DNA of 64,000 nt from Pseudocolwellia sp048296855 (lineage in GTDB: Bacteria > Pseudomonadota > Gammaproteobacteria > Enterobacterales > Alteromonadaceae), in assembly GCA_048296855.1 (NCBI GenBank), contig CP182631.1, one strand, 5' to 3'. The position numbers and the translations under genes were made by a program. The notes under the pieces are model-generated. The model searched no databases. It was not told the DNA's origin and worked only from the letters and a program-made list of their open reading frames with translations. Positions within the stretch are counted from its first letter, which is position 1, and each line of letters begins with the position of its first letter. Positions 9,624 to 18,435 of the stretch are shown in pieces.

Positions 9624-9938
9624 TAGGGGCTGTTGACCTTTGTTTATCATTTGAGCTGAGAGAAAAAATTCTCTTAGACAAGGCAAAAATAATGAAATTC
9701 AGTCGTCTAAATGAATTATTTTTAACGCTGTATAAGACAATTTTAGCCTCAGCCCGAAGGGCAATGGCTATTTTAACCTTTAACTTCATTAGAATGCGTT
9801 TATTTACGACCACATGGATGTGGAAGGTAGTGCGACGTTTGAACCCAAGCCGAGAACAACTAAACTGCACGCATTCTGCTTTGTTAAAGAGTAAAATAGC
9901 CTATTGCTCAAAAATAACACAAAGATCAACAGCCCCTA
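9624..9938. mobile_element. MITE, 311 bp, with GGGGCTGTTGA terminal inverted repeats
   Basis: The element starts GGGGCTGTTGACCTTTG (9626) and ends CAAAGATCAACAGCCCC (9936). The outer 17 bases match inverted with one mismatch, and weaker inverted similarity extends to about 31 bases. Both ends are flanked by TA (9624-9625, 9937-9938), which could be a TA target-site duplication as made by IS630/Tc1-like transposases. It has no full transposase gene; small open frames inside are not convincing. It sits in the mutY/yggL divergent promoter region, seventeen bases before the yggL start. Confidence 0.8.
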
Positions 9939-9957
9939 GAATAACTAAGGAATTATG

Positions 9958-10296
9958 ATGAAAGTTAATGCAAAAAATAGAAACCGTCGTTTACGTAAAA
10001 AATTACGTGTTGAAGAGTATCAAGAGTTAGGTTTTGATATTGGCTTTAAATTAGATGAAAAAAGTACTGACGAGCAAGTTGATACATTTATGAATAACTT
10101 TTTTGCAGAAATTATTGAACCACAAGGTTTAGGTTTTGGCGGCGAAGGCGATACCTTATGGCATGGTTTAGTTTGTACACAAAAACTAGGTAAATGTACT
10201 GAAGAACACCGTAAAAGTGTTGAAAAGTGGTTAACTGATAATGGCGCTACAGCAGTTTCAGTTAGCGAGTTATATGATGTTTGGTGGGCTGTATAG
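9958..10296 (+). CDS. yggL: YggL-family 50S ribosome-binding protein
   Basis: A small soluble protein (112 aa) with the basic N-terminus KNRNRRLRKKLRVEEYQELGF and the motif GLGFGGEGD typical of the YggL (DUF469) family, which binds the 50S subunit. Two ATGs are adjacent (9955, 9958). The AAGGA Shine-Dalgarno at 9947-9951 fits the second one (six-base spacing). Next downstream is trmB, 68 bases later, the same order as in E. coli. The MITE upstream may supply or disturb its promoter. Confidence 0.93.
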   Translation: MKVNAKNRNRRLRKKLRVEEYQELGFDIGFKLDEKSTDEQVDTFMNNFFAEIIEPQGLGFGGEGDTLWHGLVCTQKLGKCTEEHRKSVEKWLTDNGATAVSVSELYDVWWAV

Positions 10297-10364
10297 TTAC
10301 CAAATAAAGATTTATAATATATTTTTAACATACTCATTAATCCTTTAATAAATTAAGAAACGTT

Positions 10365-11093
10365 ATGACTGAACAAAAAAACCATAAAACCATTGAGCAA
10401 GCACAGCAAGAAGGCAAGTACATAAGAAAAGTACGTAGCTTTGTTAAGCGAGAAGGTCGATTAACTAACGGCCAAGCGAAAGCTCTTGAGCAATTTTGGG
10501 ATGTTATGGGGCTTAGTCATAACCAAGGTTTAATTAATCCTGAGGCGTTATTTGGTAATACTAACCCTGTTGTTTTAGAAATAGGTTTTGGTATGGGCAA
10601 GTCGTTAGTTGAAATGGCTAAGAACGCGCCTGAATTAAATTACATTGGTATTGAAGTACATAGACCTGGTGTTGGTGCATGTATTTCATTAGCGCAGGAA
10701 GAGGGCGTTAATAACCTTAAAGTTTATGAGCATGATGCGATTGAAATTTTAGCTGACTGTATTCCTGACGGTAGCTTAACTACGGTGCAGTTATTTTTCC
10801 CTGATCCTTGGCATAAAAAGAAGCATCATAAACGTAGAATTGTACAACCTGAGTTTGTTGAAACTATTCGTCAAAAACTCAAAGTGGGTGGCGTATTTCA
10901 TATGGCAACCGATTGGGAAAATTACGCTGAATGTATGTTAGAAGATATGAGTACAGCGCCGGGTTATAAAAACTTATCTGAAACGAACGATTATGTGCCT
11001 CGTCCTGATTCTCGCCCGTTAACTAAATTTGAGAACCGTGGTCAGCGTTTAGGGCATGGCGTTTGGGATATTCAATTTCAGCGTGTAAATTAG
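10365..11093 (+). CDS. trmB: tRNA (guanine-N7)-methyltransferase TrmB
   Basis: Methylates G46 in the variable loop of tRNAs using S-adenosylmethionine. SAM-binding motif I is LEIGFGMGKSLVEMA; motif NYIGIEVHRPGVG and the family signature VQLFFPDPWHKKKHHKRR follow, then ATDWENYAECM. The 242-residue length is normal. A hairpin with stem AATTAACC/GGTTAATT lies just after the stop (11104-11127) but lacks a T run. Confidence 0.97.
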   Translation: MTEQKNHKTIEQAQQEGKYIRKVRSFVKREGRLTNGQAKALEQFWDVMGLSHNQGLINPEALFGNTNPVVLEIGFGMGKSLVEMAKNAPELNYIGIEVHRPGVGACISLAQEEGVNNLKVYEHDAIEILADCIPDGSLTTVQLFFPDPWHKKKHHKRRIVQPEFVETIRQKLKVGGVFHMATDWENYAECMLEDMSTAPGYKNLSETNDYVPRPDSRPLTKFENRGQRLGHGVWDIQFQRVN

Positions 11094-11311
11094 TATAAAA
11101 TATAATTAACCTGAGTTAGGGTTAATTAGAATAGAATGATAAAAGCTCTTTATTAAGTTAATCAACTGGGTATAAGAGTGGTTCACGGTTAGAACTTTAT
11201 TTTACAAGGTAAAGGATAGAATAATGAATACAGTAGGTGGAAGCAGTTAATAAATACTAAGGGATGAGTTTACTGTTTTCCTATGAACAAAAACTTTAAC
11301 TGAGCTCCCTT

Positions 11312-11746
11312 ATGAATATTATGCTCCATCCCTCTAAAGCGGATCCTAAACGCTTTAGAGTTCAAGATAAAATACTAGGTGTACAAAAGTACTTTAGCTT
11401 AAATGATAAAGCGGCTGCTGATAAGTTTTGGCAAGAGTGCATGCAAAAGCGTAAATATAGAGCACTACGCTTAGAACTTCCAATCAATCAAATTTTTAAT
11501 GACGATGGCTCTGTTAAAGGTTTACAGCGTAAAATTAGACATCGAAGTGATAGGCCTGCGTATGAATGCCTTGAAGTTCAGTTAAGCACTTCAAAAGGTC
11601 AGAAAAAAACAGAAATAACCCTAGCTAACAAAACATTTGAATGCGCCTATAAACAGGCGCAAGATAAAATACTTGCCATGCTCAATATTGAACGTACTTA
11701 CGAAATAACTAAAATGTTTAACGAAACCAAAAGGCTTTATTGGTAA
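11312..11746 (+). CDS. Hypothetical protein, AP2-like N-terminus
   Basis: I do not recognise a named family. The protein is 144 residues, basic and without membrane segments. Residues 12-45 (KRFRVQDKILGVQKYFSL...AAADKFWQECMQKRKY) look like the three-strand-plus-helix AP2/integrase N-terminal DNA-binding pattern, but this is a weak visual match. A second ATG lies three codons in. It is convergent with the next gene, 13 bases away. Confidence 0.65.
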   Translation: MNIMLHPSKADPKRFRVQDKILGVQKYFSLNDKAAADKFWQECMQKRKYRALRLELPINQIFNDDGSVKGLQRKIRHRSDRPAYECLEVQLSTSKGQKKTEITLANKTFECAYKQAQDKILAMLNIERTYEITKMFNETKRLYW

Positions 11747-11759
11747 CGGGTATAGAAAA

Positions 11760-12098
11760 CTATAAATACTCTTGCTCTACATGAAAAAGGTGTTGGCTGT
11801 TGCGCAAGTTACCTGTGCTTATTAACCATTCTTCATCGATGATTTCGTGAATTAACGCGGCCTTTAAAATACGGCTTTTGTACTGTGTCCAATAGTAAAG
11901 TGTCGCTTGTTCGTGAATCTCATTATTGGGAAATAATTCACATCTATTTTCATTAAGATCTTGAATGATTTTTTCAATAACTTTAGGTTTTAACTCTTTT
12001 TCTATAAGTACTTTAAAGCGAGTAAATTGCTTTGCTTTAAACAGTTGCCAAATTAGCCAAGCTAATATTAATACGGCAATAACAACAATAAATTCCAC
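11760..12098 (-). CDS. Hypothetical single-pass membrane protein
   Basis: A 112-residue protein with one N-terminal transmembrane helix (about residues 3-19, VVIAVLILAWLIWQLF) and a charged cytoplasmic tail (KELKPKVIEKIIQDLNEN...). Family not recognised. It is monocistronic and convergent with the gene ending at 11746. Confidence 0.65.
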   Translation of the reverse strand: MEFIVVIAVLILAWLIWQLFKAKQFTRFKVLIEKELKPKVIEKIIQDLNENRCELFPNNEIHEQATLYYWTQYKSRILKAALIHEIIDEEWLISTGNLRNSQHLFHVEQEYL

Positions 12099-12206
12099 AC
12101 TATTCTCTTTTTACTGCTCAGATCTACTTGTAGATTTGACTGACTCAGTTTTAGTTATTTAAATGTTTACATAGATTAGCATCATACTAAATTAGCTAAG
12201 CAGGCG

Positions 12207-12893
12207 TTAAGTAATTTTCCAATCAATAGGTGTATGGTTGTTTTTGGTTAACCATGTATTTGCTTTTGAAAAATGCTGGCAACCAAAAAAACCTCGATAA
12301 GCTGAAAGTGGGGAAGGGTGAGGTCCAACTAATACTAAGTGTTTATTCTTATCTATATTTTTACCTTTTTTCTGAGCATGGCTGCCCCACAATATAAATA
12401 CGCAACCTTGGTTTTGTGTATTTATTTCTTGAATAATATTATCGGTAAACGTTTCCCAGCCTAACTTAGCATGTGAGTTAGCATTCGCTTTTTTAACGGT
12501 GAGTACGGTATTTAACAATAATACGCCTTGTTCAGCCCAAGCTGTTAAGTTGCCATGGTTAGGTGTAGTAAAGCCTTCTATATCGGTTACTAGCTCTTTA
12601 TACATATTGACTAATGAAGGAGGAACCTTAAAACCTTTAGCGACTGAAAAAGCTAAACCATGGGCTTGAGGTTCGCCTAGTTCATTACAGCCGTGATAAG
12701 GATCTTGCCCTAGTATTACGACTTTTACGTCAGATAAGTCAGTGAAGGTAAAAGCGTTAAATACGTCATCAACTTTAGGGTAAATTATTTCGCCGTTTTC
12801 ACGTTGGTTTGTGATGGTTTGCGTAAGTTCTTTGAAATAGGGTTTGCTTTGTTCTTGGCTAATAATACTTTGCCATTGTGGGAGTATTTTCAT
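12207..12893 (-). CDS. ung: Uracil-DNA glycosylase
   Basis: Excises uracil from DNA in base excision repair. Family-1 motifs: GQDPYHG (water-activating Asp), LLNTVLTVKKANANSH, and HPSPLSAYRGFFGC (catalytic His and the leucine intercalation loop). The start at 12893 (MKILPQWQ) gives 228 residues, matching the family, and has an AAAGG site ten bases upstream. An in-frame extension to 12941 would add an unrelated 16-residue tail. Confidence 0.96.
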   Translation of the reverse strand: MKILPQWQSIISQEQSKPYFKELTQTITNQRENGEIIYPKVDDVFNAFTFTDLSDVKVVILGQDPYHGCNELGEPQAHGLAFSVAKGFKVPPSLVNMYKELVTDIEGFTTPNHGNLTAWAEQGVLLLNTVLTVKKANANSHAKLGWETFTDNIIQEINTQNQGCVFILWGSHAQKKGKNIDKNKHLVLVGPHPSPLSAYRGFFGCQHFSKANTWLTKNNHTPIDWKIT

Positions 12894-12924
12894 GTGCTTG
12901 TAACCTTTCAAACATTTGGCTGAT

Positions 12925-12952
12925 ATAAAAAAGGCAACCAATAGGCTGCCTT
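12925..12952 (-). terminator. Terminator of the threonine operon
   Basis: On the minus strand the stem AAGGCAGCC / GGTTGCCTT (one mismatch) is followed by six T. It lies about 50 bases beyond the thrC stop. Confidence 0.8.
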
Positions 12953-12999
12953 AATCGTATATTTTTATCTAATGCATGCTTAAATCAATAATTTAAGGC

Positions 13000-14292
13000 T
13001 TAAGCTTTAGCTAATAAGTATTGACGTAATTCGCTGAAGTCAGCAGCCATATCAACTGAAAGAATAGTCTCACTTGCGCAATCAGCTAGTTCTTTAGGTA
13101 AACCAATTGGTTGGCCTAATGTGCTCTCTACTACGTCTTTAAACTTAGCAGGGTGAGCTGTACCTAAAAACACACCAAACTCATTATCTTGAGCGCCATA
13201 TTGTAATGCTTTATAAGCAACGGCTGCATGAGGTTCGCTGATGTAACCTAATTTAGCTAATTGGATCATGGTAATTTGCGTTTGTTCTTCATCAATAGAC
13301 ACCGAACTTACGCTGTCTTTAGGCACTATACCTGTTTTAAGCATATGCTCTACACGTGGCCAGTTGTTAGGGTTACTAACGTCCATAGCATTAGAAATAG
13401 TAGCAACAGTGTCATGAGGTGACCATTCGCCAGTTTCTAAGTAACGAGGAACTGTATCGTTTTCATTTGTTGCGGCAATAAAGCGCTTAATCGGTAAACC
13501 TAATGCTTTAGCAAATAAGCCCGCTGTAAGGTTGCCAAAGTTACCACTTGGAATTGAAAATACGATGTTGTCTAATTTCTTAGTACCTTTTTGGCGAGTT
13601 AACTGAGCAACTGCTTCAAAGTAGTAACAAATTTGCGCTAATAAACGACTAATGTTAATTGAGTTAGCTGAGTTTAAGCCGATAGTGTTTTTAAGCTCTT
13701 CATCATCAAATGCTTTTTTCACTAACGCCTGACAGTCATCAAAATCGCCATCGATAGCAATGGTTTCAATGTTGTCGCCTAAGGTAGTAAACATCTTTTC
13801 TTGTAGTAAGCTGATTTTGCCTTTTGGATACATAATTACAACACGAATGTTGTCGATACCATGAAAAGCATGAGCTACTGCAGCACCAGTATCACCTGAT
13901 GTAGCCGTTAAAATAGTGATTTTTTTGTCTTTGCTAAATGCTTGTAAACATTTAGCCATAAAACGTGCGCCAAAGTCTTTAAACGCTAATGTAGGACCAT
14001 GAAACAATTCTAAAATTGCACGGTCTTCACTAATAGGTTGAATTTGAGCAGGGAAGTTAAAAGCAGAAGTTATTATGTCTGTAAGCTCTTTTTTTGTAAG
14101 ATCTTCGCTAACAAAAGGGAATAAAACTTGAACGCTACGTTCTACTAATGGCATAGCAAGTAATTCTTCAATGTTGTCTAACTGAGGGATTTCTTGAGGG
14201 AAAAATAATCCCTGATTTTTACCTAAACCTTGTTTTACTGCGCCAGAAAAACTGATCACTTCATCGTTTTCTTTAAGATTATAAAATTTCAC
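13000..14292 (-). CDS. thrC: Threonine synthase
   Basis: PLP-dependent enzyme converting O-phosphohomoserine to threonine, the last step of the pathway. It has the family N-terminus MKFYNLKENDEVISF, the PLP-lysine motif HGPTLAFKDFGARF, the glycine-rich TATSGDTGAAVAHAF phosphate loop, and SGNFGNLTAGLFAKALG. At 430 residues it is the length of the gammaproteobacterial enzyme. It is the last gene of thrLABC, 99 bases after thrB, and ends before the terminator at 12925-12952. Confidence 0.97.
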   Translation of the reverse strand: MKFYNLKENDEVISFSGAVKQGLGKNQGLFFPQEIPQLDNIEELLAMPLVERSVQVLFPFVSEDLTKKELTDIITSAFNFPAQIQPISEDRAILELFHGPTLAFKDFGARFMAKCLQAFSKDKKITILTATSGDTGAAVAHAFHGIDNIRVVIMYPKGKISLLQEKMFTTLGDNIETIAIDGDFDDCQALVKKAFDDEELKNTIGLNSANSINISRLLAQICYYFEAVAQLTRQKGTKKLDNIVFSIPSGNFGNLTAGLFAKALGLPIKRFIAATNENDTVPRYLETGEWSPHDTVATISNAMDVSNPNNWPRVEHMLKTGIVPKDSVSSVSIDEEQTQITMIQLAKLGYISEPHAAVAYKALQYGAQDNEFGVFLGTAHPAKFKDVVESTLGQPIGLPKELADCASETILSVDMAADFSELRQYLLAKA

Positions 14293-14391
14293 TATTTCTA
14301 TTTCCTACTAATTTTTGTTGCTAACCCGCCGCGAAGGGCCGTTAGTATATAATAAGTTGTTGTACTATTCACTTCTGTAATCAAGAGCAAC

Positions 14392-15354
14392 TTATAAAAC
14401 GCATGCGCCTATATCATCTACTTTACAAACATGAACAAAACCTAAGTCTGTTTGTAGGTAGTTAACTTTAAGCCAGTCAGCCATTTTTTGCGCTAGCTCT
14501 TGAGATTCAAAAACACTGAAAAGTGTAGGGCCTGAACCTGAAATACCCGCAGCTAAGGCACCTTGCGACATTAAGTGTTTTTTAGCATCGCTAAACTTAG
14601 GGAGTAAGTGTTCTCTGTATGGTTCTGCTATTACATCTTTTACTACAGCAAATGCTTCGTGTTTGTCGCCTCTATGGCAAGCATCAACAAATGTTGCTAA
14701 ATTTTGTGCAAAGGTTATGGCATCTTTTCTGCTGTAGCTAGTAGGTAAAACTTCTCTAGCAGCTTTAGTTGATACTTCAATACCTGGATAAGCCATTACA
14801 TAATAACAAGCTTCAAAACCCGGTAAGGTTTTACAAATAATTTGCTCGTCTGGCACCATTAATTGTAAGTTACCTAAATAACATGGTGCTACATTGTCAT
14901 AATGTAAACTACCACTTATTTGAGCTTCCATTTGGCCCATCATGAAAAGCATACTTTTTTTGCTAAAGTAAGCTTGGTTTAAGTTATGAGCTTTTTGGTA
15001 ATAAGCATTTAAGCCTTCTAATGCTGCTACTACTGAACAAGCACTTGAACCTAGCCCACTACCTACTGGCATTTTTTTATCAAGCACCATTTTTACCGGT
15101 TCAACTTTATGGCCGGCTTTTTCCATTTCTTTGTTAAAAAGTAAAAGGCTGTGCCATACAATATTGTCGGTAGGTGCGCCGGGTAGCTTATTAGCAAATT
15201 CGCCAATAACTACTAAGCTATCTTCTTCTGCTGCTTCAACGGAAACAACATCACCTAATAATGTGCCATCAATAGGTCTTACTGCTAAACCTAAGATGTC
15301 AAAGCCAACACTTAAATTACCAATAGATGCTGGCGCGAAAACAGAAACAGACAT
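14392..15354 (-). CDS. thrB: Homoserine kinase
   Basis: GHMP-family kinase that phosphorylates L-homoserine. The start MSVSVFAPASIGNLSVGFD is characteristic. The ATP loop is VGSGLGSSACSVVAALEG and the C-terminal motif is GISGSGPTLFSV. I chose ATG 15354 because it overlaps the thrA stop by one base (TAATG), implying translational coupling, and gives 320 residues. A six-codon upstream extension to 15372 is unlikely. Confidence 0.97.
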   Translation of the reverse strand: MSVSVFAPASIGNLSVGFDILGLAVRPIDGTLLGDVVSVEAAEEDSLVVIGEFANKLPGAPTDNIVWHSLLLFNKEMEKAGHKVEPVKMVLDKKMPVGSGLGSSACSVVAALEGLNAYYQKAHNLNQAYFSKKSMLFMMGQMEAQISGSLHYDNVAPCYLGNLQLMVPDEQIICKTLPGFEACYYVMAYPGIEVSTKAAREVLPTSYSRKDAITFAQNLATFVDACHRGDKHEAFAVVKDVIAEPYREHLLPKFSDAKKHLMSQGALAAGISGSGPTLFSVFESQELAQKMADWLKVNYLQTDLGFVHVCKVDDIGACVL

Positions 15355-17810
15355 TAGTGTTGTTGCTCCCATGCTAATGTTCTTAATATGTCACCAAATA
15401 CACCCGCAGCAGTAACGGCAGCACCTGCGCCATAGCCACGTAATACAAATGGTAGTGGTTGATAGTAACTACTGTGAATGGCTAAAGCGTTTTCACCATC
15501 TTTTATACTGTAAAGAGGGTGGTCTTGGCCCACAGCTTCTATAGATACTTGGCATTTACCGTTTATGATATTACCAATATAACGTAGTACTTTGCCTTCA
15601 GCTTTCGCTGCTTGAACACGTTCATTAAACTTAGCATCGATAGACTTTAAGTTGCTCATAAATGTTGCAACGTCACCACTATCGTCAAAATCACTTGGTA
15701 ATACAGGTTCAATGTTGATGTCTGAAATTTCTAATTGCATACCTGCTTCACGTGCCATAATCAGTAGTTTACGTGCTACGTCCATACCGCTTAAGTCATC
15801 ACGTGGATCAGGTTCAGTAAAACCATTCTCTTTGGCAATAGCTGTTGCTTCTGAAAGAGGCATACCTTCTTCTAATTTACCAAACATGTAAGATAACGAG
15901 CCTGATAATATACCTTCAAAGCGTTGTAGTTCGTCACCTGCTTTAAGTAAGTTTTGGAAGGTGTCAATTACCGGTAAGCCAGCACCAACAGTTGTTTCGT
16001 ATAAAAATCTACGGTTAGATTTTTGAGCGGCTGTACGAAGTGCTTGGTAGTATTCCCAAGAATCGGTATTGGCTTTTTTGTTTGGTGTAACTACGTGAAA
16101 GCCTTCTTCTAAAAAGTCTACATAGCTCATCGCTAATGCTTCATTAGAAGTAGAATCTACTAATACTGGGTTGATTAAATTGTTTTCGCGTACGAAAGCT
16201 TTTAGGTTTTCAGCGGTTACAGGAACGGCATCTTTACCTAGCGCATCTTTCCAGTTTTCTAGGTCGATACCTTCTTGGTTAAATACCATGCCTTTGCTAT
16301 TTGCTAAGCCGTAAACTTTAATAACAATGTTTTGCTTTGTTAATTTAGCTTGTTGACGTGCTATTTGATTAATCAGTTCGCTACCAACAACACCACAACC
16401 TACCATGAAAACGTCGATGGTTGGTTTGTGAGAGAAGAAGTTTTGATGACTTACTTTCATTGCAGCGGTACATTTACGTTCTTCAATGACTACTGAAATA
16501 CTTCTTTCTGAAGAGTCTTGTGCAATAGCTACTACATTAACTTGCGCTTGTGCTAATGAACTAAAGAATTTAGCAGCTACACCGCGTTGGTGGTGCATGC
16601 CATCGCCTACTAGAGAAACAATTGATAAGTTGCTCGTAAGTGTTAACGGCTCTAATAAACCATTAAGTAATTCTAATTCGAATTCGTTTTGTAAACTTGT
16701 TTTTGCTGCTTCTGCATCATGTGAATGAATACAAAAGCTAATGCAGTATTCGCTTGACGACTGACTAATAAGAATTAATGAGATGTTTTCACGGCTCATA
16801 GTTGCAAATACGCGGCTGGCCATGCCTACCATACCTTTCATACCTGGGCCAGAAACGTTAACCATAGTTAAGTTGTCTAGGTTTGAAATAGCTTTAACTT
16901 TTTTCTGTTGGTCGTTTTCGTTAGCGATTAAAGTACCTGGTGCTGATGGATTTCCCGTGTTTTTGATTAAACAAGGAATATGGTACTGAGCGATTGGACC
17001 AATTGTTTTAGGGTGTAAAACACTTGCACCGAAATACGAAAGCTCCATTGCTTCTTGGTACGATAGGTAATCAAGCAAGGTTGCTTCTTTTATTACACGA
17101 GGATCTGCGTTGTATACACCATCAACATCTGTCCATATTTCACAACATTCTGCTTGTGCACATACTGCTAAAACGGCAGCAGAGTAATCTGAACCATTAC
17201 GACCTAATGTTGTTACTTGTTTTTCGCTATTTACACCAATAAAACCAGGCATAATCGCAATGTTATGTAAGTTAGGGTAAGTCGCTTGGAAAGCGGCTTT
17301 ACATTTTTCTAATTCGGCAACAGCATTAAGTGAAACATTGTTGGTATATAAAAATTCTTCAGGCGCTAAAATTGATACTTTTTCATTTTGAGCAACAAGT
17401 ACTGACTCAAGTAAAGCAACACTTAATCTTTCACCCATGCTGATGATTCTTGCTCTGATATGCTCAGGGCAGAATGAAAGCATGTTAGCACCTTTAAGGT
17501 ATTGGCCTAAGCTATGTTCCCACTTTGCTAATGTTTGTTCTGAATGTTCACGGTTAAAAGTAGGTAATTGCGTATTTAAGTCTTCAATAATGGTATCAAT
17601 AGCGTGTTTAAAAGAAGTTAAATCAGAGGCTAGTTTGGCTTCATCATTAATATTTTCAGCCATAGCGACTAAATGATTCGTTACGCCTTGAGGCGCAGAA
17701 ACTACTACAGCTACTGGTGTTGTTGAACTTTGATCTTTGATGATTGAAGCAACTTGCAAAAACCTACCAGCATTTGCTAATGATGAACCACCAAACTTTA
17801 ATACACGCAT
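15354..17810 (-). CDS. thrA: Bifunctional aspartokinase I / homoserine dehydrogenase I
   Basis: An 818-residue fusion catalysing the first and third steps of the threonine branch. The aspartokinase domain (1 to about 290) has MRVLKFGGSSLANA and TLGRNGSDYSAAVLA. Two ACT domains (about 310-460) give threonine feedback control. The homoserine dehydrogenase domain (about 465-818) has the NAD(P) loop VFMVGCGVVGSELI and GILSGSLSYMFGKLEEG. It is preceded by the thrL leader and attenuator, so it is controlled by charging of Thr and Ile tRNAs. Confidence 0.97.
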   Translation of the reverse strand: MRVLKFGGSSLANAGRFLQVASIIKDQSSTTPVAVVVSAPQGVTNHLVAMAENINDEAKLASDLTSFKHAIDTIIEDLNTQLPTFNREHSEQTLAKWEHSLGQYLKGANMLSFCPEHIRARIISMGERLSVALLESVLVAQNEKVSILAPEEFLYTNNVSLNAVAELEKCKAAFQATYPNLHNIAIMPGFIGVNSEKQVTTLGRNGSDYSAAVLAVCAQAECCEIWTDVDGVYNADPRVIKEATLLDYLSYQEAMELSYFGASVLHPKTIGPIAQYHIPCLIKNTGNPSAPGTLIANENDQQKKVKAISNLDNLTMVNVSGPGMKGMVGMASRVFATMSRENISLILISQSSSEYCISFCIHSHDAEAAKTSLQNEFELELLNGLLEPLTLTSNLSIVSLVGDGMHHQRGVAAKFFSSLAQAQVNVVAIAQDSSERSISVVIEERKCTAAMKVSHQNFFSHKPTIDVFMVGCGVVGSELINQIARQQAKLTKQNIVIKVYGLANSKGMVFNQEGIDLENWKDALGKDAVPVTAENLKAFVRENNLINPVLVDSTSNEALAMSYVDFLEEGFHVVTPNKKANTDSWEYYQALRTAAQKSNRRFLYETTVGAGLPVIDTFQNLLKAGDELQRFEGILSGSLSYMFGKLEEGMPLSEATAIAKENGFTEPDPRDDLSGMDVARKLLIMAREAGMQLEISDINIEPVLPSDFDDSGDVATFMSNLKSIDAKFNERVQAAKAEGKVLRYIGNIINGKCQVSIEAVGQDHPLYSIKDGENALAIHSSYYQPLPFVLRGYGAGAAVTAAGVFGDILRTLAWEQQH

Positions 17811-17828
17811 TTTACATTCCTCTTAATA

Positions 17829-17862
17829 CAAAAAAGCCCGTGAGTGTTAGGTCACGGGCTTT
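17829..17862 (-). terminator. thr operon attenuator
   Basis: On the minus strand, stem GCCCGTGA / TCACGGGC with an eight-base loop and a TTTTTT tail, located between thrL and thrA (19 bases before the thrA ATG). This is the classic transcription attenuator: ribosome stalling on thrL should prevent its formation. Confidence 0.93.
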
Positions 17863-17884
17863 GATAAAATCTTTCGTTTTTACA

Positions 17885-17962
17885 TTAGCCAGCGACTACC
17901 GTCCAAATAATGGTAGTAGTGTTAGTCGTAATAATAATAGCGTTGCTGATTAATGTATTCAT
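17885..17962 (-). CDS. thrL: thr operon leader peptide
   Basis: A 25-codon frame from ATG 17962 to TAA, starting MNTLISNAIIITTNTTTIIW. Thirteen of the 25 codons are Thr or Ile, in runs, which is the composition expected for a threonine/isoleucine-sensing leader. It is directly followed by the attenuator hairpin and thrA. Its ATG lies only about seven bases from the apparent -10 box, so the peptide may be read from a leaderless or nearly leaderless mRNA. Confidence 0.93.
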   Translation of the reverse strand: MNTLISNAIIITTNTTTIIWTVVAG

Positions 17963-17969
17963 AGTGCGT

Positions 17970-17998
17970 AAAATGCCTGAATTAGCGGATTCTGTCAA
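17970..17998 (-). promoter_or_regulatory. Candidate thr operon promoter
   Basis: On the minus strand: perfect -35 TTGACA (17993-17998), 17-base spacer and a weak -10 CATTTT (17970-17975). The predicted start of transcription falls at or next to the thrL ATG. A different, unrecognised promoter further upstream cannot be excluded. Confidence 0.5.
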
Positions 17999-18435
17999 GG
18001 GTAGTTTTGAATAAAGGTGAATCAATAATTGAATAAAAGAGATGATTTTTGAATAAAATATAGGGTATTTGCATAAGTAAGGGGAAATTGAGCGTAAAAA
18101 GCATACTATGGCTTAATTAACCTTTTTTACTATTTAATAGTATTAAAGCTAAACCATTTAATATACTAAGATATTTTGTATTAGCACCCTAAACAATAAT
18201 TAAACAAATTGTCATTATTGAAAGTATGGTTGATACAATATAAATACCTGTAATTTTATAACTATGTGTATTGATTTTCATATTAAACTCACCCTAAAAC
18301 ACGCCTAACGAAAACATTCTCTATAATAATTAAAGCGTAAGCGATATTTATGCCAGAATGTTTTATGTTTAGATGGTTTTTTATACAAAAAGTTTAATAT
18401 ATTTTTTAAAATAATTGTTTGTATCAGGAGAAGGT
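17999..18435. other. Intergenic region, no gene seen
   Basis: About 440 AT-rich bases between the thr promoter and the YgjP-like gene. No open frame with a ribosome-binding site, no RNA gene and no clear repeat recognised. Confidence 0.5.

Noticed and set aside
9574..9958. Two overlapping frames (98 and 88 codons) around the MITE
   Set aside because: Both lie almost wholly in the inverted-repeat element, on opposite strands, with no ribosome-binding site or known domain.
11104..11127. Rho-independent terminator after trmB
   Set aside because: The hairpin AATTAACC/GGTTAATT is clear but AT-rich and not followed by a T run, so I did not list it as a terminator.
11221..11255. Eight-codon frame with AAAGGA site upstream (MNTVGGSS)
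   Set aside because: Too short to support without conservation data.
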